From contig JAGNLV010000006.1 of NCBI GenBank assembly GCA_017999435.1, forward strand, positions 1-64,000: 64,000 nucleotides of DNA, given 5' to 3'. Within the stretch, counting starts at the first letter, position 1. Every line of letters starts with the position of its first letter. The stretch comes from Candidatus Zixiibacteriota bacterium (lineage in GTDB: Bacteria; Zixibacteria; MSB-5A5; GN15; FEB-12). The notes below the pieces were generated by a model. It searched no databases, was not told the DNA's origin, and saw nothing but the letters and a program-made list of their open reading frames with translations. Both the position numbers and the translations under genes were made by a program. Below, one piece after another: positions 14,444-23,287 of the stretch.

Positions 14444-16167
14444 TGCACCCGGCGGTGAATCTCCGCCATCAGCCGCGCGATCGCCTCCCGGTCCCCGGCC
14501 GCTTCCGCCTCGGCGAGCTGCCGTTTCAGTTCGGGAAGGCTCGCGCGGCTTCTCTGCGTGAGGAACTCCTTCAGCATCTTGCGGGCCTCGGCCTCCACTT
14601 TGTCGGGCTCCCATTCGATGGCGGCGACCGCAGCGATGAGCGACTGAAAGGCCTCGTCCTGCGCGGTGTCGACCAGTCCGCGGGCGTCGATCTCGCCGGT
14701 CACGCGGTACTGCCGGGCCATGGCGGCATAGAGCCGGGTCAGTTCGGGGGCCTCGAAATCCTCCGGGGCCACGCGTTCGAAAACCGCGTCAATGGCGCCC
14801 GGGTTATGGAGCATGAGGGAGAGCAGGTGGAGGGCGAGTGGATCGTATTTCCGCGCCCGCTTGGCCGGCGCGGTCTCGGCGGCAGCCGCCTCCCGCGGAG
14901 CCGCCGAAATGAGCAGGTCGGGATTGAGGCCGAGCACCGTGGCCGCCTCCTCCCAGAAGAGGCTGCGGCGGGTGGGATCGGCGATGCGCGCTCCGAGGGC
15001 GGCGAATTCTTTGACCAGCTTCTCCCGCCCGATGATGCCCGCGCGGCGCACGTCGATATCCTGCGTTCGATATGTGATGTATCCAACCGCGGCGCGGCGG
15101 AGCTGCTCGATTTTCTCGCGGCCGTGCGCGCGCGCCACCGAATCGGGGTCCTCGCCCGGCGGCGCCACCACAACCTTCACCTCCAGCCCCGCGTCGTAGA
15201 GCACGTCGACCGAGCGGAGGGCCGCAGCCCGGCCGGCCGAGTCGGCGTCGAAAAAGAGATAGACGCTCTCCGCAAAGCGGGCCAAAAGCCGGGCCTGCGG
15301 CAAGCTGAAAGCGGTTCCCGACGAGGCCACGACGTTCTTCACGCCCGCCTGCCAGAGGGAGATGACGTCGAAGTAGCCCTCGACTACGAAGACGGCGTTT
15401 TCGCTGCGAATGGGATCGCGGGCGAAATTGAGATTGTACAGGACACTGCCCTTGGAGTAGAGCGCCGTCTCCGGCGAATTCATGTACTTGACCGTCTCGC
15501 CCTTCTTCAGCGTTCGCCCGCCGAACGCAATCGGCTTCTGGCTCAGGTTGAAAATGGGGATCATGAGGCGCTGGCGAAAACGGTCGTAGTGCTGGCGGGA
15601 CTTGTCGGAATACAGGGCCAGTCCGCATTCGACGAGATCCTCGGGGGAGAGGCCTTTGGGACGGGCGAAACGGAGGAGGCTGTCCCACTCTTCGCCGGCC
15701 AGGCCGAGCTGGAACTCGCGGATGGTATCGCGCGTGATGCCGCGGCGCTTCATCAGATAGTCCTCGAGCGCCGCCCGGTACCGCGGATTAAACAACTGCT
15801 TCTGGAAGAACTCGAGGGCGACGCTGTTGGCGTAGGCGATCTTCTCGCTCGCCTCCCGGCGGCCGTCGCGCTCGCGGTCCTCGCGGATGTGAATGTTGGC
15901 TTTCTGGGCGAGGAACTGTACGGCCTCGACGAACGACATCCCCTCGTGCTCCTGGAGAAAGGTGAACACCGTCCCCCCCCGCTGGCAGCCGAAGCAGTAG
16001 TACATCTGCCGGTCGGGGGAGACGGAGAAGGAGGGGGTTTTCTCGGTGTGGAAGGGGCAGACGGCGACCAGGCGCCGTCCCTGGCGCTTGAGGCGGACGT
16101 ACTGGCCGATGAGAGCGACGATATCGGTGGCCTGGCGGACCTGCTCGATTGTGTCGGGCGCAATCAT
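14440..16167 (-). CDS. dnaG: DNA primase DnaG
   Basis: 575 aa. It makes RNA primers for replication. The N-terminal CHC2 zinc finger is intact: C37, H40, C58 and C61 (CPFH ... CFGC). The Toprim catalytic core follows, with VVEGYFDV (acidic metal ligand) and FFDADSAGRAA. The C-terminal part should bind the DnaB helicase and is the most divergent. It starts 3 nt after mutS2 ends and overlaps recN by 4 nt, so these genes are cotranscribed. Confidence 0.94.
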   Translation of the reverse strand: MIAPDTIEQVRQATDIVALIGQYVRLKRQGRRLVAVCPFHTEKTPSFSVSPDRQMYYCFGCQRGGTVFTFLQEHEGMSFVEAVQFLAQKANIHIREDRERDGRREASEKIAYANSVALEFFQKQLFNPRYRAALEDYLMKRRGITRDTIREFQLGLAGEEWDSLLRFARPKGLSPEDLVECGLALYSDKSRQHYDRFRQRLMIPIFNLSQKPIAFGGRTLKKGETVKYMNSPETALYSKGSVLYNLNFARDPIRSENAVFVVEGYFDVISLWQAGVKNVVASSGTAFSLPQARLLARFAESVYLFFDADSAGRAAALRSVDVLYDAGLEVKVVVAPPGEDPDSVARAHGREKIEQLRRAAVGYITYRTQDIDVRRAGIIGREKLVKEFAALGARIADPTRRSLFWEEAATVLGLNPDLLISAAPREAAAAETAPAKRARKYDPLALHLLSLMLHNPGAIDAVFERVAPEDFEAPELTRLYAAMARQYRVTGEIDARGLVDTAQDEAFQSLIAAVAAIEWEPDKVEAEARKMLKEFLTQRSRASLPELKRQLAEAEAAGDREAIARLMAEIHRRVQ

Positions 16168-16170
16168 GGG

Positions 16171-18531
16171 CTACTCTTTGAGCTTGACGATGGTGACCCC
16201 GGCGCCGCCTTCGTTCCAGTTGCCGAGCCGCACGGAAGCGACCTCCGGATGTTCCCGGAGATACTCGGTGATGCGTTTGCGCAGGGCGCCGGTCCCCTTG
16301 CCGTGCACGACATACACCTGGTGCAGTCCGGCCACGACCGCCCGGTCGAGGTAGCGTTCGAGTTCTTCGATGGCCTCGTCGCCGGTCAGGCCGCGCAGGT
16401 GGATCTCGGGGGACTCGACCGGCCGGGCCGACACCCGCGCGCCCGTCGCCTCCGGCCGCGCCGGCGCACCGCCCTCTTCGAGCCGGCGGAGATGGCGGAT
16501 CTCGACGGTGGTGAAGACATTCCGCACCTTCACCCGGGCCCGGTCGTCGCCGAGGAGTTCGTCAATCTCGCCGGCCTGGCCGAGGGAGACAATCTCGACG
16601 CGGTCGCCCTTTTCGAACCGGCCCGGCTCCGGCGCCGGGGTCTCCGAGGCTTTCTTCAGCGACGAAAGTTCCTTGGCCCGCTCGCGCAGGGAGCGGTGAA
16701 AGTTCTTGACCTGTTGCGGCTCGGCCTGCGAGCGGCGGATATCGGCCACCAGCTGCTCGACCTCGCGGCGGGTTTGCTCGATGAAAGCCTCCGTCTCGGC
16801 GAGCGCCCTGCGGCGCGTTTCCTCCACATTGGTCGTGAGTTCATCCACGCGGCTCCTGTAGGTGTCCTCGAGGCGGCGGGCCTCGGCGAGCCGGTCGGTC
16901 AGTTCGGCGCGGTCTTTGCGGACGACGGCCAGCTCGCTCTCCAGCGAGGAGATGAGCGCGGCCAGCGATTTTTCCCCCGACCCGACGAGCCGGGAGGCGC
17001 GCTCGGTGATCTCCTCGGACATGCCCAGCCGGCTGGCGATTTCGATGGCGTAGGACGACCCCGGCGTGCCGAGCTGGAGGCGGTAGGTCGGGGCGAGCGT
17101 CGTGCGGTCGAACTCGAACGAGGCGTTCTCGATTTCAGGGTTGTCCATCGGGAGCGTCTTGAGTTGCGAGAAGTGGGTGGTGACGATCATGCGGGCCCCC
17201 TTGCGGATCGCGTGCAGGATGATCGCCTCGGCCAGGGCGGCCCCCTCCTTGGGGTCCGTGCCGGCGCCGATTTCATCGAACAGCAGCAGCGTGCGTGGCG
17301 AGGCCTTGCGGACGCCGTCGATGAGGTTGCGGACGTGGGAGGAGAAGGTCGACAGGGACAGCTCGATGGACTGCTCGTCGCCGATGTCGGCGCAGACATA
17401 TTCGAAAATGCCGACCGAGGATTTATCCGCGGCGGCAATGTGGAGCCCCGATTGCGCCATGAGCACGGCCAACCCGACCGTCTTCAGGCAAATTGTCTTT
17501 CCGCCCGTGTTGGGCCCGGTCACGAGGATTGCCTGGCGGAGGTCATCGAGGGCCAGGCTGTTGGCGACCACGGCCTCGGGCTTGCCGAACTGGACCGCGA
17601 GGAGCGGGTGGCGGGCATCGACGAGACTCAACGAGGACTCCGGCCCGAGCGCGGGCTTGTTCCCGCCGACCGCTTTCGAATATTTGGCGCAGGCGTACAG
17701 ACTGTCGAGCCGTCCGATCAGCCGCGTGTTCTCCAGGAGCGCCTCGCCCCGGCGGGCGATCTCGGCGGTGATGGCCCGCAGGATGCGGTCGATCTCCAGC
17801 CGCTCCTCCTGCTGCAGCAGGTTGAGCCGGTTGTTCAGTTCGACGGTCTCCGGCGGTTCGATGTACAGCGTGGCCCCCGTCTGCGAACGGTCGTGGAGAA
17901 TCCCCATGTTGGCCCGGTAGGAGCTCGACGGCACGGTGATGACGTAGCGGCCGTTGCGCATCGTCACGATGTCGTCCTGCACGCCGGCCTGGTGGGGGCG
18001 GTCGGCCTGAATGGCGGTGAGGCGGGCGACGAGGCGCCGCTTGGCGTCGCCGAATTCCGCCCGCACCTGCTTGAGCTTGGGCGACGCTGAGTCCTTCACC
18101 TCGCCGTTCTCGTCAATGGCGCGCCGGATCTCCGCCTTCAGCTCGGGGAAAGCGCGGACCTGCTCGAGGTAGGCGGCGATGAGCGGGAACTTCGGGCGCC
18201 CCTCCCGGTCGTACCCGTTCAGGGCGATCGAGACCTCGACCAGTTCGAGGACGCGGAGGATCTGCTCGGGATCGAGGAATACCCCTTCCACCTGGGCGCG
18301 GAGAAGTTCGGGGCGGCAGTTTTCCATGCGGGCGAGGGGGAAGGCCATGCCGAAGCTGACGATATCCCTCATCTGCGAGATTTCGCTGCCGCGGCGCTCG
18401 ATCTCAGCCGGGTCGTACAGAGGCCGTATGCGGTTGACTTCATCCGCACCATAGGGGGTGAGGCACCGGCCGGCGACCTGGGCGATCACCTTCGGATATT
18501 CCAGTATGTCAAGAGTATGCTGGTCAATCAT
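16171..18531 (-). CDS. mutS2: MutS2 family ATPase/endonuclease
   Basis: 786 aa, standard length. The core and clamp region spans about 1-310. The ABC ATPase has VTGPNTGGKT as Walker A and LLLFDEIGAGTDP as Walker B. A long charged coiled coil lies at about 515-640, and a C-terminal Smr nuclease domain follows (LRGLTGDEA, VVHGKGTGALR). The family suppresses recombination and, in some bacteria, splits collided ribosomes. It lacks the mismatch-recognition domain of MutS. Its start codon follows the cvpA terminator closely, so it probably has its own promoter in the 18532-18556 stretch or relies on read-through. Confidence 0.93.
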   Translation of the reverse strand: MIDQHTLDILEYPKVIAQVAGRCLTPYGADEVNRIRPLYDPAEIERRGSEISQMRDIVSFGMAFPLARMENCRPELLRAQVEGVFLDPEQILRVLELVEVSIALNGYDREGRPKFPLIAAYLEQVRAFPELKAEIRRAIDENGEVKDSASPKLKQVRAEFGDAKRRLVARLTAIQADRPHQAGVQDDIVTMRNGRYVITVPSSSYRANMGILHDRSQTGATLYIEPPETVELNNRLNLLQQEERLEIDRILRAITAEIARRGEALLENTRLIGRLDSLYACAKYSKAVGGNKPALGPESSLSLVDARHPLLAVQFGKPEAVVANSLALDDLRQAILVTGPNTGGKTICLKTVGLAVLMAQSGLHIAAADKSSVGIFEYVCADIGDEQSIELSLSTFSSHVRNLIDGVRKASPRTLLLFDEIGAGTDPKEGAALAEAIILHAIRKGARMIVTTHFSQLKTLPMDNPEIENASFEFDRTTLAPTYRLQLGTPGSSYAIEIASRLGMSEEITERASRLVGSGEKSLAALISSLESELAVVRKDRAELTDRLAEARRLEDTYRSRVDELTTNVEETRRRALAETEAFIEQTRREVEQLVADIRRSQAEPQQVKNFHRSLRERAKELSSLKKASETPAPEPGRFEKGDRVEIVSLGQAGEIDELLGDDRARVKVRNVFTTVEIRHLRRLEEGGAPARPEATGARVSARPVESPEIHLRGLTGDEAIEELERYLDRAVVAGLHQVYVVHGKGTGALRKRITEYLREHPEVASVRLGNWNEGGAGVTIVKLKE

Positions 18532-18556
18532 TTCGCGTTCTCGACGGCGGCGGCAG

Positions 18557-18585
18557 GCAAAGAAAAAGCCGACCGTCGGTCGGCT
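18557..18585 (-). terminator. Terminator after cvpA
   Basis: An 8-bp stem (AGCCGACC 18567-18574, GGTCGGCT 18578-18585) with a 3-nt loop is followed on the minus strand by TTTTTC. It may attenuate expression from rpsU-yqeY-cvpA into mutS2. Confidence 0.8.
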
Positions 18586-18621
18586 TAAATATACCGCTCG
18601 GACCGCGAAAGAAAAGCCAAA

Positions 18622-19254
18622 TCACGGCTGGGCGGGGTCCGAGGTGGCAAAGAAGCGGCGCATCTGGTGAAGCACCTCGTAGACCTCGGACCGCTGGGCA
18701 TCGGTCGTCTTCTTGTTGCTCGTCTGCGCCGTCAGCAGAGCCGTCTCTATCTTGGCGATGAAGGTGCGGTTGCGCGGGTGCACCGGCGCGGTGCCTTCGA
18801 ATACCAGGGGAACGGTCTTGGCGACCATCGGCCCGAAGAATGACTGCTCAAAGGCGGTATAGAACGAGGCCGGCATGGGCAGGAGGAACAGCAGGAGTGT
18901 GACAAACCCGACCAGCAGCCACCCGCGGAGGAAGCCGATGAGCGCGCCGCCCATCTGGTCCTTCTTCCCGATCGATTTGATGTTGGCGACTTTGTAGAAG
19001 ACCATCCCCATCAGCTTGAAGGCGGCGTAGGAGAGAGCGATGAGCACGGCAAACGACAGAAAAGCCGCAACCAGAGGCGACCCCCCGACTTTCTCATAGA
19101 CCCAGACAGCGAAGCGGTCGATGTAGTTGACGGAAACGACAATGGCGATCAGGAATACCAGGAACGCCATCAGCTCCCGGACGAGCCCTTTTTTCGAGCC
19201 GACGATGACCATCGCCAGCAAGAGCACGAAGAGCACAATATCAACCCAGTTCAT
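18622..19254 (-). CDS. cvpA: CvpA family membrane protein
   Basis: 210 aa. It begins WVDIVLFVLLLAMVIVGSKKGLVREL, the family signature, with four membrane helices in the first 125 residues (others near 30-48, 63-85 and 103-125). The polar C-terminal tail has no recognisable domain. CvpA is tied to colicin V export, biofilm and envelope stress in other bacteria, but its activity is not settled. It is often next to mutS2, as here. Confidence 0.85.
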   Translation of the reverse strand: MNWVDIVLFVLLLAMVIVGSKKGLVRELMAFLVFLIAIVVSVNYIDRFAVWVYEKVGGSPLVAAFLSFAVLIALSYAAFKLMGMVFYKVANIKSIGKKDQMGGALIGFLRGWLLVGFVTLLLFLLPMPASFYTAFEQSFFGPMVAKTVPLVFEGTAPVHPRNRTFIAKIETALLTAQTSNKKTTDAQRSEVYEVLHQMRRFFATSDPAQP

Positions 19255-19319
19255 CCACTGCGACTCCTGTCAAGAAGTGGGTGCGATGTAACCTGGGAAT
19301 AGCGTAGGGGATTTTTAAA

Positions 19320-19766
19320 TCACTTGGCAAGCATTTTCGCGGCCAGCTGGTTGACCAGCTTGCCGTCGGCCTGCCCCCGCACCTTGGGCATGAGCGCTTT
19401 CATCACGCGCCCGAGGTCGGCCGCCGACTGGGCCCCGGTCTCCCGGATCGCCTCGGCGATGAGGGTGCGCAGATCGTCTTCGGATAATTGTCTGGGAAGG
19501 TATGCGGTGATGAGGTCAAGCTCCCGCTGCTCCTGCTCGACCAAGTCCATGCGGTTGCCGCGCTGAAACTGCTCTATCGACTCGCGGCGTTTCTTGGCGG
19601 CGGTGGAGAGGACCGCGATGATATCCTCGTGGGTCAGCTCCGCGCCCTTGTCGATCTTCTTGTACTTCAGGTCCGACTTCAGACCCCGAAGGACGGTGGC
19701 TTTGTGGCGGTCACCGGCCTTCAGGGCCGAAGTCAGATCCTTGTCTATCGTTTCAAGCAGACTCAT
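19320..19766 (-). CDS. yqeY: GatB/YqeY domain protein
   Basis: 148 aa, standard length. Family features are SLLETIDKDL, a KATVLRGLKS segment, EQEQRELDLITAYLPRQLS, and the closing GKLVNQLAAKMLAK. The domain resembles the tRNA-binding tail of GatB (amidotransferase) but is free-standing. It often follows rpsU, as here (7 nt gap), which supports a link to translation. Confidence 0.9.
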   Translation of the reverse strand: MSLLETIDKDLTSALKAGDRHKATVLRGLKSDLKYKKIDKGAELTHEDIIAVLSTAAKKRRESIEQFQRGNRMDLVEQEQRELDLITAYLPRQLSEDDLRTLIAEAIRETGAQSAADLGRVMKALMPKVRGQADGKLVNQLAAKMLAK

Positions 19767-19773
19767 CGATGAC

Positions 19774-19971
19774 TTAGTACCTCGATAGTCTTCTCAACCG
19801 TCTCTGTTTGCGTCGCGCGGCAGCCATTTTGCGTTTCTTGGCTTCCGACGGCTTCTCGTAGTGCTGATGCTTCTTGATGTCGCTCAGTACTCCGGTCTTT
19901 TCGCAAAACTTGTTGAAGCGGCGAAGGGCTCTCTCAAAAGACTCATCGTCTCGAACTCTGACGCCCGGCAA
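19774..19971 (-). CDS. rpsU: 30S ribosomal protein S21
   Basis: 65 aa, very basic, with the S21 pattern (VRVRDDESFERALRRF, then KHQHYEKPSEAKKRK). S21 joins the small subunit near the anti-Shine-Dalgarno end of 16S rRNA. The start is a TTG at 19971, supported by AGGAGG 9 nt upstream. It heads the rpsU-yqeY-cvpA run. Confidence 0.93.
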   Translation of the reverse strand: MPGVRVRDDESFERALRRFNKFCEKTGVLSDIKKHQHYEKPSEAKKRKMAAARRKQRRLRRLSRY

Positions 19972-20070
19972 TTAGATACACCTCCTTTTTGGTGCCTGTT
20001 AAAGATTACCGCCGGCACAACGGTCGGCGAGCTATCCCCGCATCCGGGCATAGTACCACTCTATATCGGT

Positions 20071-20098
20071 AAGATACACACACTTATACAGTTGTCAA
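20071..20098 (-). promoter_or_regulatory. Promoter of rpsU
   Basis: Minus-strand TTGACA (20093-20098) and TATCTT (20071-20076) are separated by 16 nt. The leader to the TTG start is about 93 nt and could hold an autoregulatory fold, though I cannot assign one. Confidence 0.65.
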
Positions 20099-20186
20099 CG
20101 ACAATCGCAGAATAAAAGGCCCGATTCAACCGGTTTGTTCCGGCCAAAGGAAACAATCGGAGGCCGATGTCGATAGAAGAACTACG

Positions 20187-21023
20187 ATGCCGTTTACTGT
20201 CGCCCATGCCGCCGCCGGCCTGCCGCTGAAAGCGGTCCTCCCGCGCCGACTCTCCCTGTCCGGCCTGATGGCCGGGGCTATGGCCCCGGATCTCCTGTAT
20301 TTCCTTGTGATGACGACGGTTGACCGGGGGCTGTCGCACTCCTGGCCGGGGCTGTTCCTGTTCTGCCTCCCGGCCGGGACAGCGTTCGCCCTGGCCTTCC
20401 ACGGTTTGATCAAGTACCCGCTCCTGACCAATCTGCCCTCCCCCTGGGACCGCCGATTTTCGGGGCTGGCCACGGCCCGGTTCCACCCGCACGGGGTGCG
20501 TGGGTGGAGTGTTGTTGTCCTCTCGGTCGGCATAGGCGCGCTCACCCACTTTTTCTGGGACTCTTTCACACACCCCGGGGGGGAGCTGGCGCGGGCGTTG
20601 CCGTTTCTCCAGGCGCAGGTTCGGGCATTCGGACAGGTGATCCCCGTGAGCCGGATCGCCCAGCATACGAGCACACTGCTTGGGATATCAGCCCTCCTGT
20701 CTGGGTCTTGGCGGGGGTGGCTGCTGCCGGCGCCCGCGACCGGGGCGCGCTTTCGGACAGCTCGCGATAAATGGCGTTTCTGGCTGGGCAGCGGTCTTTT
20801 CGCGACCTTGTTCGCCCTGGCCGTCACCTGGGCGTACCGGACCTACTGGCCCGACCGGGTGGCCACGACATTCACGACTTTCGGCCTGGCCGGCTGGGCC
20901 GGGTTTTTCTGGGTGGTGGCGGTGTGCGGGGCGATCTCTCGCTTTCTTCCGGGGCGAGGTCGATCAGGCCCGGCCGGAGACCGGGCCCGCCAGCCAGTTG
21001 GAGCGTGGCGCAGTCAAAGCTGA
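20187..21023 (+). CDS. DUF4184 family membrane protein
   Basis: 278 aa. It opens with PFTVAHAAAGLPL, close to the family start, and has about six hydrophobic segments. Polar residues recur near the membrane, including APDLLYF and THFFWDSFTHPGG, whose His/Asp residues are conserved in this family and could bind metal. The function of DUF4184 is not known; a metal-dependent membrane hydrolase is one possibility. It is divergent from rpsU and convergent with the HIT gene. Confidence 0.75.
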   Translation: MPFTVAHAAAGLPLKAVLPRRLSLSGLMAGAMAPDLLYFLVMTTVDRGLSHSWPGLFLFCLPAGTAFALAFHGLIKYPLLTNLPSPWDRRFSGLATARFHPHGVRGWSVVVLSVGIGALTHFFWDSFTHPGGELARALPFLQAQVRAFGQVIPVSRIAQHTSTLLGISALLSGSWRGWLLPAPATGARFRTARDKWRFWLGSGLFATLFALAVTWAYRTYWPDRVATTFTTFGLAGWAGFFWVVAVCGAISRFLPGRGRSGPAGDRARQPVGAWRSQS

Positions 21024-21095
21024 GTTCTTCCACTTCATTGGGCGGGCGTATCGCGCGGGAACTCGATTTCTCATTCGTCAGGGCGCCCGGTCGTC

Positions 21096-21437
21096 TTATT
21101 CCTCCACAAAGTGCACCCGCTCGCTTCCCTCGTTCGAGAGGAAATGGTAGTGGAGGTGGGGAATCTCCTGGCCGTAGCCGTTGTTGATCTGGATGCGGAA
21201 GTGGTTTTCCAGCCCGAGCCGGCGCGCCACCAGCTTGGTTTTCTCATCGAGCATGGCGAGCACCTCCGGCGGAGCTTCAAAGAACGACGGCGTTTCCGTT
21301 TTGGGGATTATGAGCAGGTGCACGCGGTCTTTCGGGCGGTGATCGGCGATGACAATGCAGTCGTCATCCTCGTAGAACACCTTGGCGGGAATTTCGCGTC
21401 TGATGATTCTATTGAAGATTGAGGCCATCGTTGTCAT
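21096..21437 (-). CDS. HIT family protein (HinT-like)
   Basis: 113 aa. The histidine triad near the C-terminus reads HLHYHF, a match to HxHxHxx, and the N-terminal half has the standard IFNRIIRREIPAKVFYEDD and HRPKDRVHLLIIPK blocks. HinT proteins hydrolyse AMP-lysine and similar phosphoramidates. A TATAAT lies about 80 nt upstream (minus strand 21515-21520). AAGGATC precedes the ATG. Confidence 0.92.
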   Translation of the reverse strand: MTTMASIFNRIIRREIPAKVFYEDDDCIVIADHRPKDRVHLLIIPKTETPSFFEAPPEVLAMLDEKTKLVARRLGLENHFRIQINNGYGQEIPHLHYHFLSNEGSERVHFVEE

Positions 21438-21589
21438 GATCCTTGTAACTTGTTGACTGTTAGTCGGTTGCTATTGTCGGCGCAACCCAGCGGGCAGCGC
21501 GGCCACCCTAAAGTATTATACGGGGCGGACGGAGCAAGCGCCGATCGGAGCGGGGGCAGGCAAATGATGGTTTGGCCGATTTCCGCCTC

Positions 21590-21616
21590 TTGCGGAGTTT
21601 GCGGGCATCATATATT
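21590..21616 (+). promoter_or_regulatory. Possible promoter of yebC
   Basis: TATATT (21611-21616) lies in an AT-rich stretch, with TTGCGG 15 nt upstream. The spacing is short, so only the -10 is reasonably supported. Confidence 0.35.
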
Positions 21617-21676
21617 TTAGTAAATGGGAGATTATATATGAGAATAGTAACGCCTTAATATACAAGGAGGATGGCC

Positions 21677-22426
21677 ATGTCAGGTCATTCAAAGTGGGCG
21701 ACCATCAAACGCAAAAAAGGCAAACTCGACGCCGAGCGAGGCAAGATTTTCACTCGGCACATCAAAGAAATCGTGACCGCGGCGCGCGAGGGAGGAGGGG
21801 ATCCGGACGGCAACCCGCGTCTGCGCACCGCGATTCAGGCCGCCAAGGCCTCGAACATGCCCGCTGACAATATCAAGCGAGCCATCATGAAAGGCACCGG
21901 CGAACTGCCGGGCGTGAGCTACGAGTCGGTGGTGTACGAGGGGTATGGTCCGGCGGGGGTAGCGATTTATCTCGAAGTCCTCACCGACAACCGCAACCGC
22001 ACGGTCAGCGAGATTCGCCACTTCCTCACCAAGTACGGCGGGAACCTGGGCGAGAACGGCTGCGTCGGTTGGATGTTCCATAAGAAGGGCGTGATCGAGA
22101 TCGACAAGACCGCGGCCGATGAGGACACCGTCATGGAAATCGCGCTGGAAAACGGGGCCGAGGACGTGCGCACCGACAGCGGCTCGTTCGAGGTGGTCAC
22201 GCCCGCGGAGGCGCTCGAGACCGTCCGCGCCGCCTTCGAAAAGAAGGGAGTCCCGATGGCGTCGGTCGAGGTGACCATGATTCCTGAAACCACGGTGAGA
22301 CTGGAGAAAGAGGGAGAGGCGTCGTCGATGCTGAAGCTCTACGAGCTGTTGGAGGAGCACGACGATATTCAGAAAGTGTACTCGAACTTCGATATCGACG
22401 AGAGGCTGATGGAGCAGCTGGCGTAG
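21677..22426 (+). CDS. yebC: YebC/PmpR family protein
   Basis: 249 aa. The start SGHSKWATIKRKKGKLDAERGKIF and the motif ARANP-like region (GDPDGNPRLRTAIQAAKASNMPADNI) define the family. YebC/TACO1-like proteins help ribosomes through proline runs and also act as DNA-binding regulators in some species. AAGGAGG sits 6 nt before the ATG at 21677; the in-frame ATG at 21671 is too close to the site to be used. It lies upstream of ruvC, its common neighbour, though two genes intervene here. Confidence 0.93.
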   Translation: MSGHSKWATIKRKKGKLDAERGKIFTRHIKEIVTAAREGGGDPDGNPRLRTAIQAAKASNMPADNIKRAIMKGTGELPGVSYESVVYEGYGPAGVAIYLEVLTDNRNRTVSEIRHFLTKYGGNLGENGCVGWMFHKKGVIEIDKTAADEDTVMEIALENGAEDVRTDSGSFEVVTPAEALETVRAAFEKKGVPMASVEVTMIPETTVRLEKEGEASSMLKLYELLEEHDDIQKVYSNFDIDERLMEQLA

Positions 22427-22450
22427 CCGGGCGGAGAGGAGAGTTTGCAG

Positions 22451-22499
22451 CGCGCCGGGCAGCAGGCCGAAGAGGGTCTGCGGCCCGGCGCGTTCTTTT
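22451..22499 (+). terminator. Terminator of yebC
   Basis: A 10-bp stem (CGCGCCGGGC 22451-22460, GCCCGGCGCG 22483-22492) is followed by TTCTTTT. From 22500 to about 22870 I see no gene, promoter of good quality or repeat. Confidence 0.75.
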
Positions 22500-22897
22500 G
22501 TGCGTCGGCGCCGCCAGGCCGCCACGATCCCGGGAGCACGGGCACAGTGGGGGATCTGCGACAGCGCGGGAGGGAGATTGTCGCCGCGCCGCGACAGCGC
22601 CCGGAGGCGGGTCGCCGGATCGGCCGACGCAGCCGCGCACAGCGGACCATGCGACGTCTCGACGGTCCGGAAGAACCGCCGACCTATTTCTGCGGCATTC
22701 ACGAGCCTGAGCGGCCGCCCGGACGCCGGCCGCGGGAAGCGGCGAGCTCTTCCATGCGCAGACTTCCCCCGGTGCGTGCGATCCGGCACAATCGTTGCTT
22801 TGGCGGAAGGCGAAAGAGGCAACCAAACGGCCGGCGCTGGTCCGGCTGTGCCGACAACACTAACTCCGGTTTGGGAGGTTCTGATGAAGACATACTC

Positions 22898-23176
22898 GTG
22901 CAATGCAACTCGCCGCGCGGCAGCGAACTCCCCACCGACCTCTCGAGCGTCGGCGAGAGGTACGTTTTGGAGGCTGACTCCAGCGGGCTGTGTTCGAGCA
23001 AGGACGGCTTGCTCCATGTCGACTTCACGTTCTCCACGAAGCCGAATTCCCTCACCTTCACCCAGGGGATTGCGCACCCCACGTACTGGCACTCGGTGAC
23101 CACGAGCACTCTCACGCTCAAGACTCTCGACGGGACGGGGTATTTCGCGGTGCAGTTTCTCCTCGCCCGTCAGTAG
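22898..23176 (+). CDS. Unknown small protein; start unclear, possible frameshift
   Basis: The frame ending at the TAG at 23174-23176 has strong G/C preference at third codon positions and a beta-strand-rich protein-like content (DGLLHVDFTFSTKP, TLTLKTLDGTGYFAVQFLLARQ). I recognise no family. The only good ribosome-binding site (GGGAGG, 5 nt before an ATG at 22884) serves a different frame. That frame opens MKTYSCN and then degenerates. Either the gene uses a poor GTG at 22898 or TTG at 22871, or one base has been lost near 22890-22930. The listed start is the in-frame GTG. Confidence 0.4.
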   Translation: MQCNSPRGSELPTDLSSVGERYVLEADSSGLCSSKDGLLHVDFTFSTKPNSLTFTQGIAHPTYWHSVTTSTLTLKTLDGTGYFAVQFLLARQ

Positions 23177-23248
23177 CGACGGGGCTCTTCGGCGGACTCC
23201 GGCACAGGCCGGGGTCCGCGCGGCGACGAGGGCCGGGTGGAACCGATC

Positions 23249-23278
23249 TTGACGGCGCCGGTCGAATCGGCGTACCTT
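23249..23278 (+). promoter_or_regulatory. Promoter of the HAD phosphatase, near-leaderless
   Basis: TTGACG (23249-23254) and TACCTT (23273-23278) are separated by 18 nt. Expected transcription start is near 23285, about 3 nt before the GTG at 23288. Confidence 0.55.
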
Positions 23279-23287
23279 AGCCTCGCT

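Noticed and set aside
14443-18090. 1215-codon open frame on the plus strand
   Set aside because: It is exactly opposite dnaG and mutS2 and arises from few stop codons in GC-rich DNA. No domain is recognisable in it.
22699-23121. Minus-strand 140-codon frame
   Set aside because: It mirrors the codon phase of the plus-strand unknown gene, whose third-base preference is better. No ribosome-binding site.
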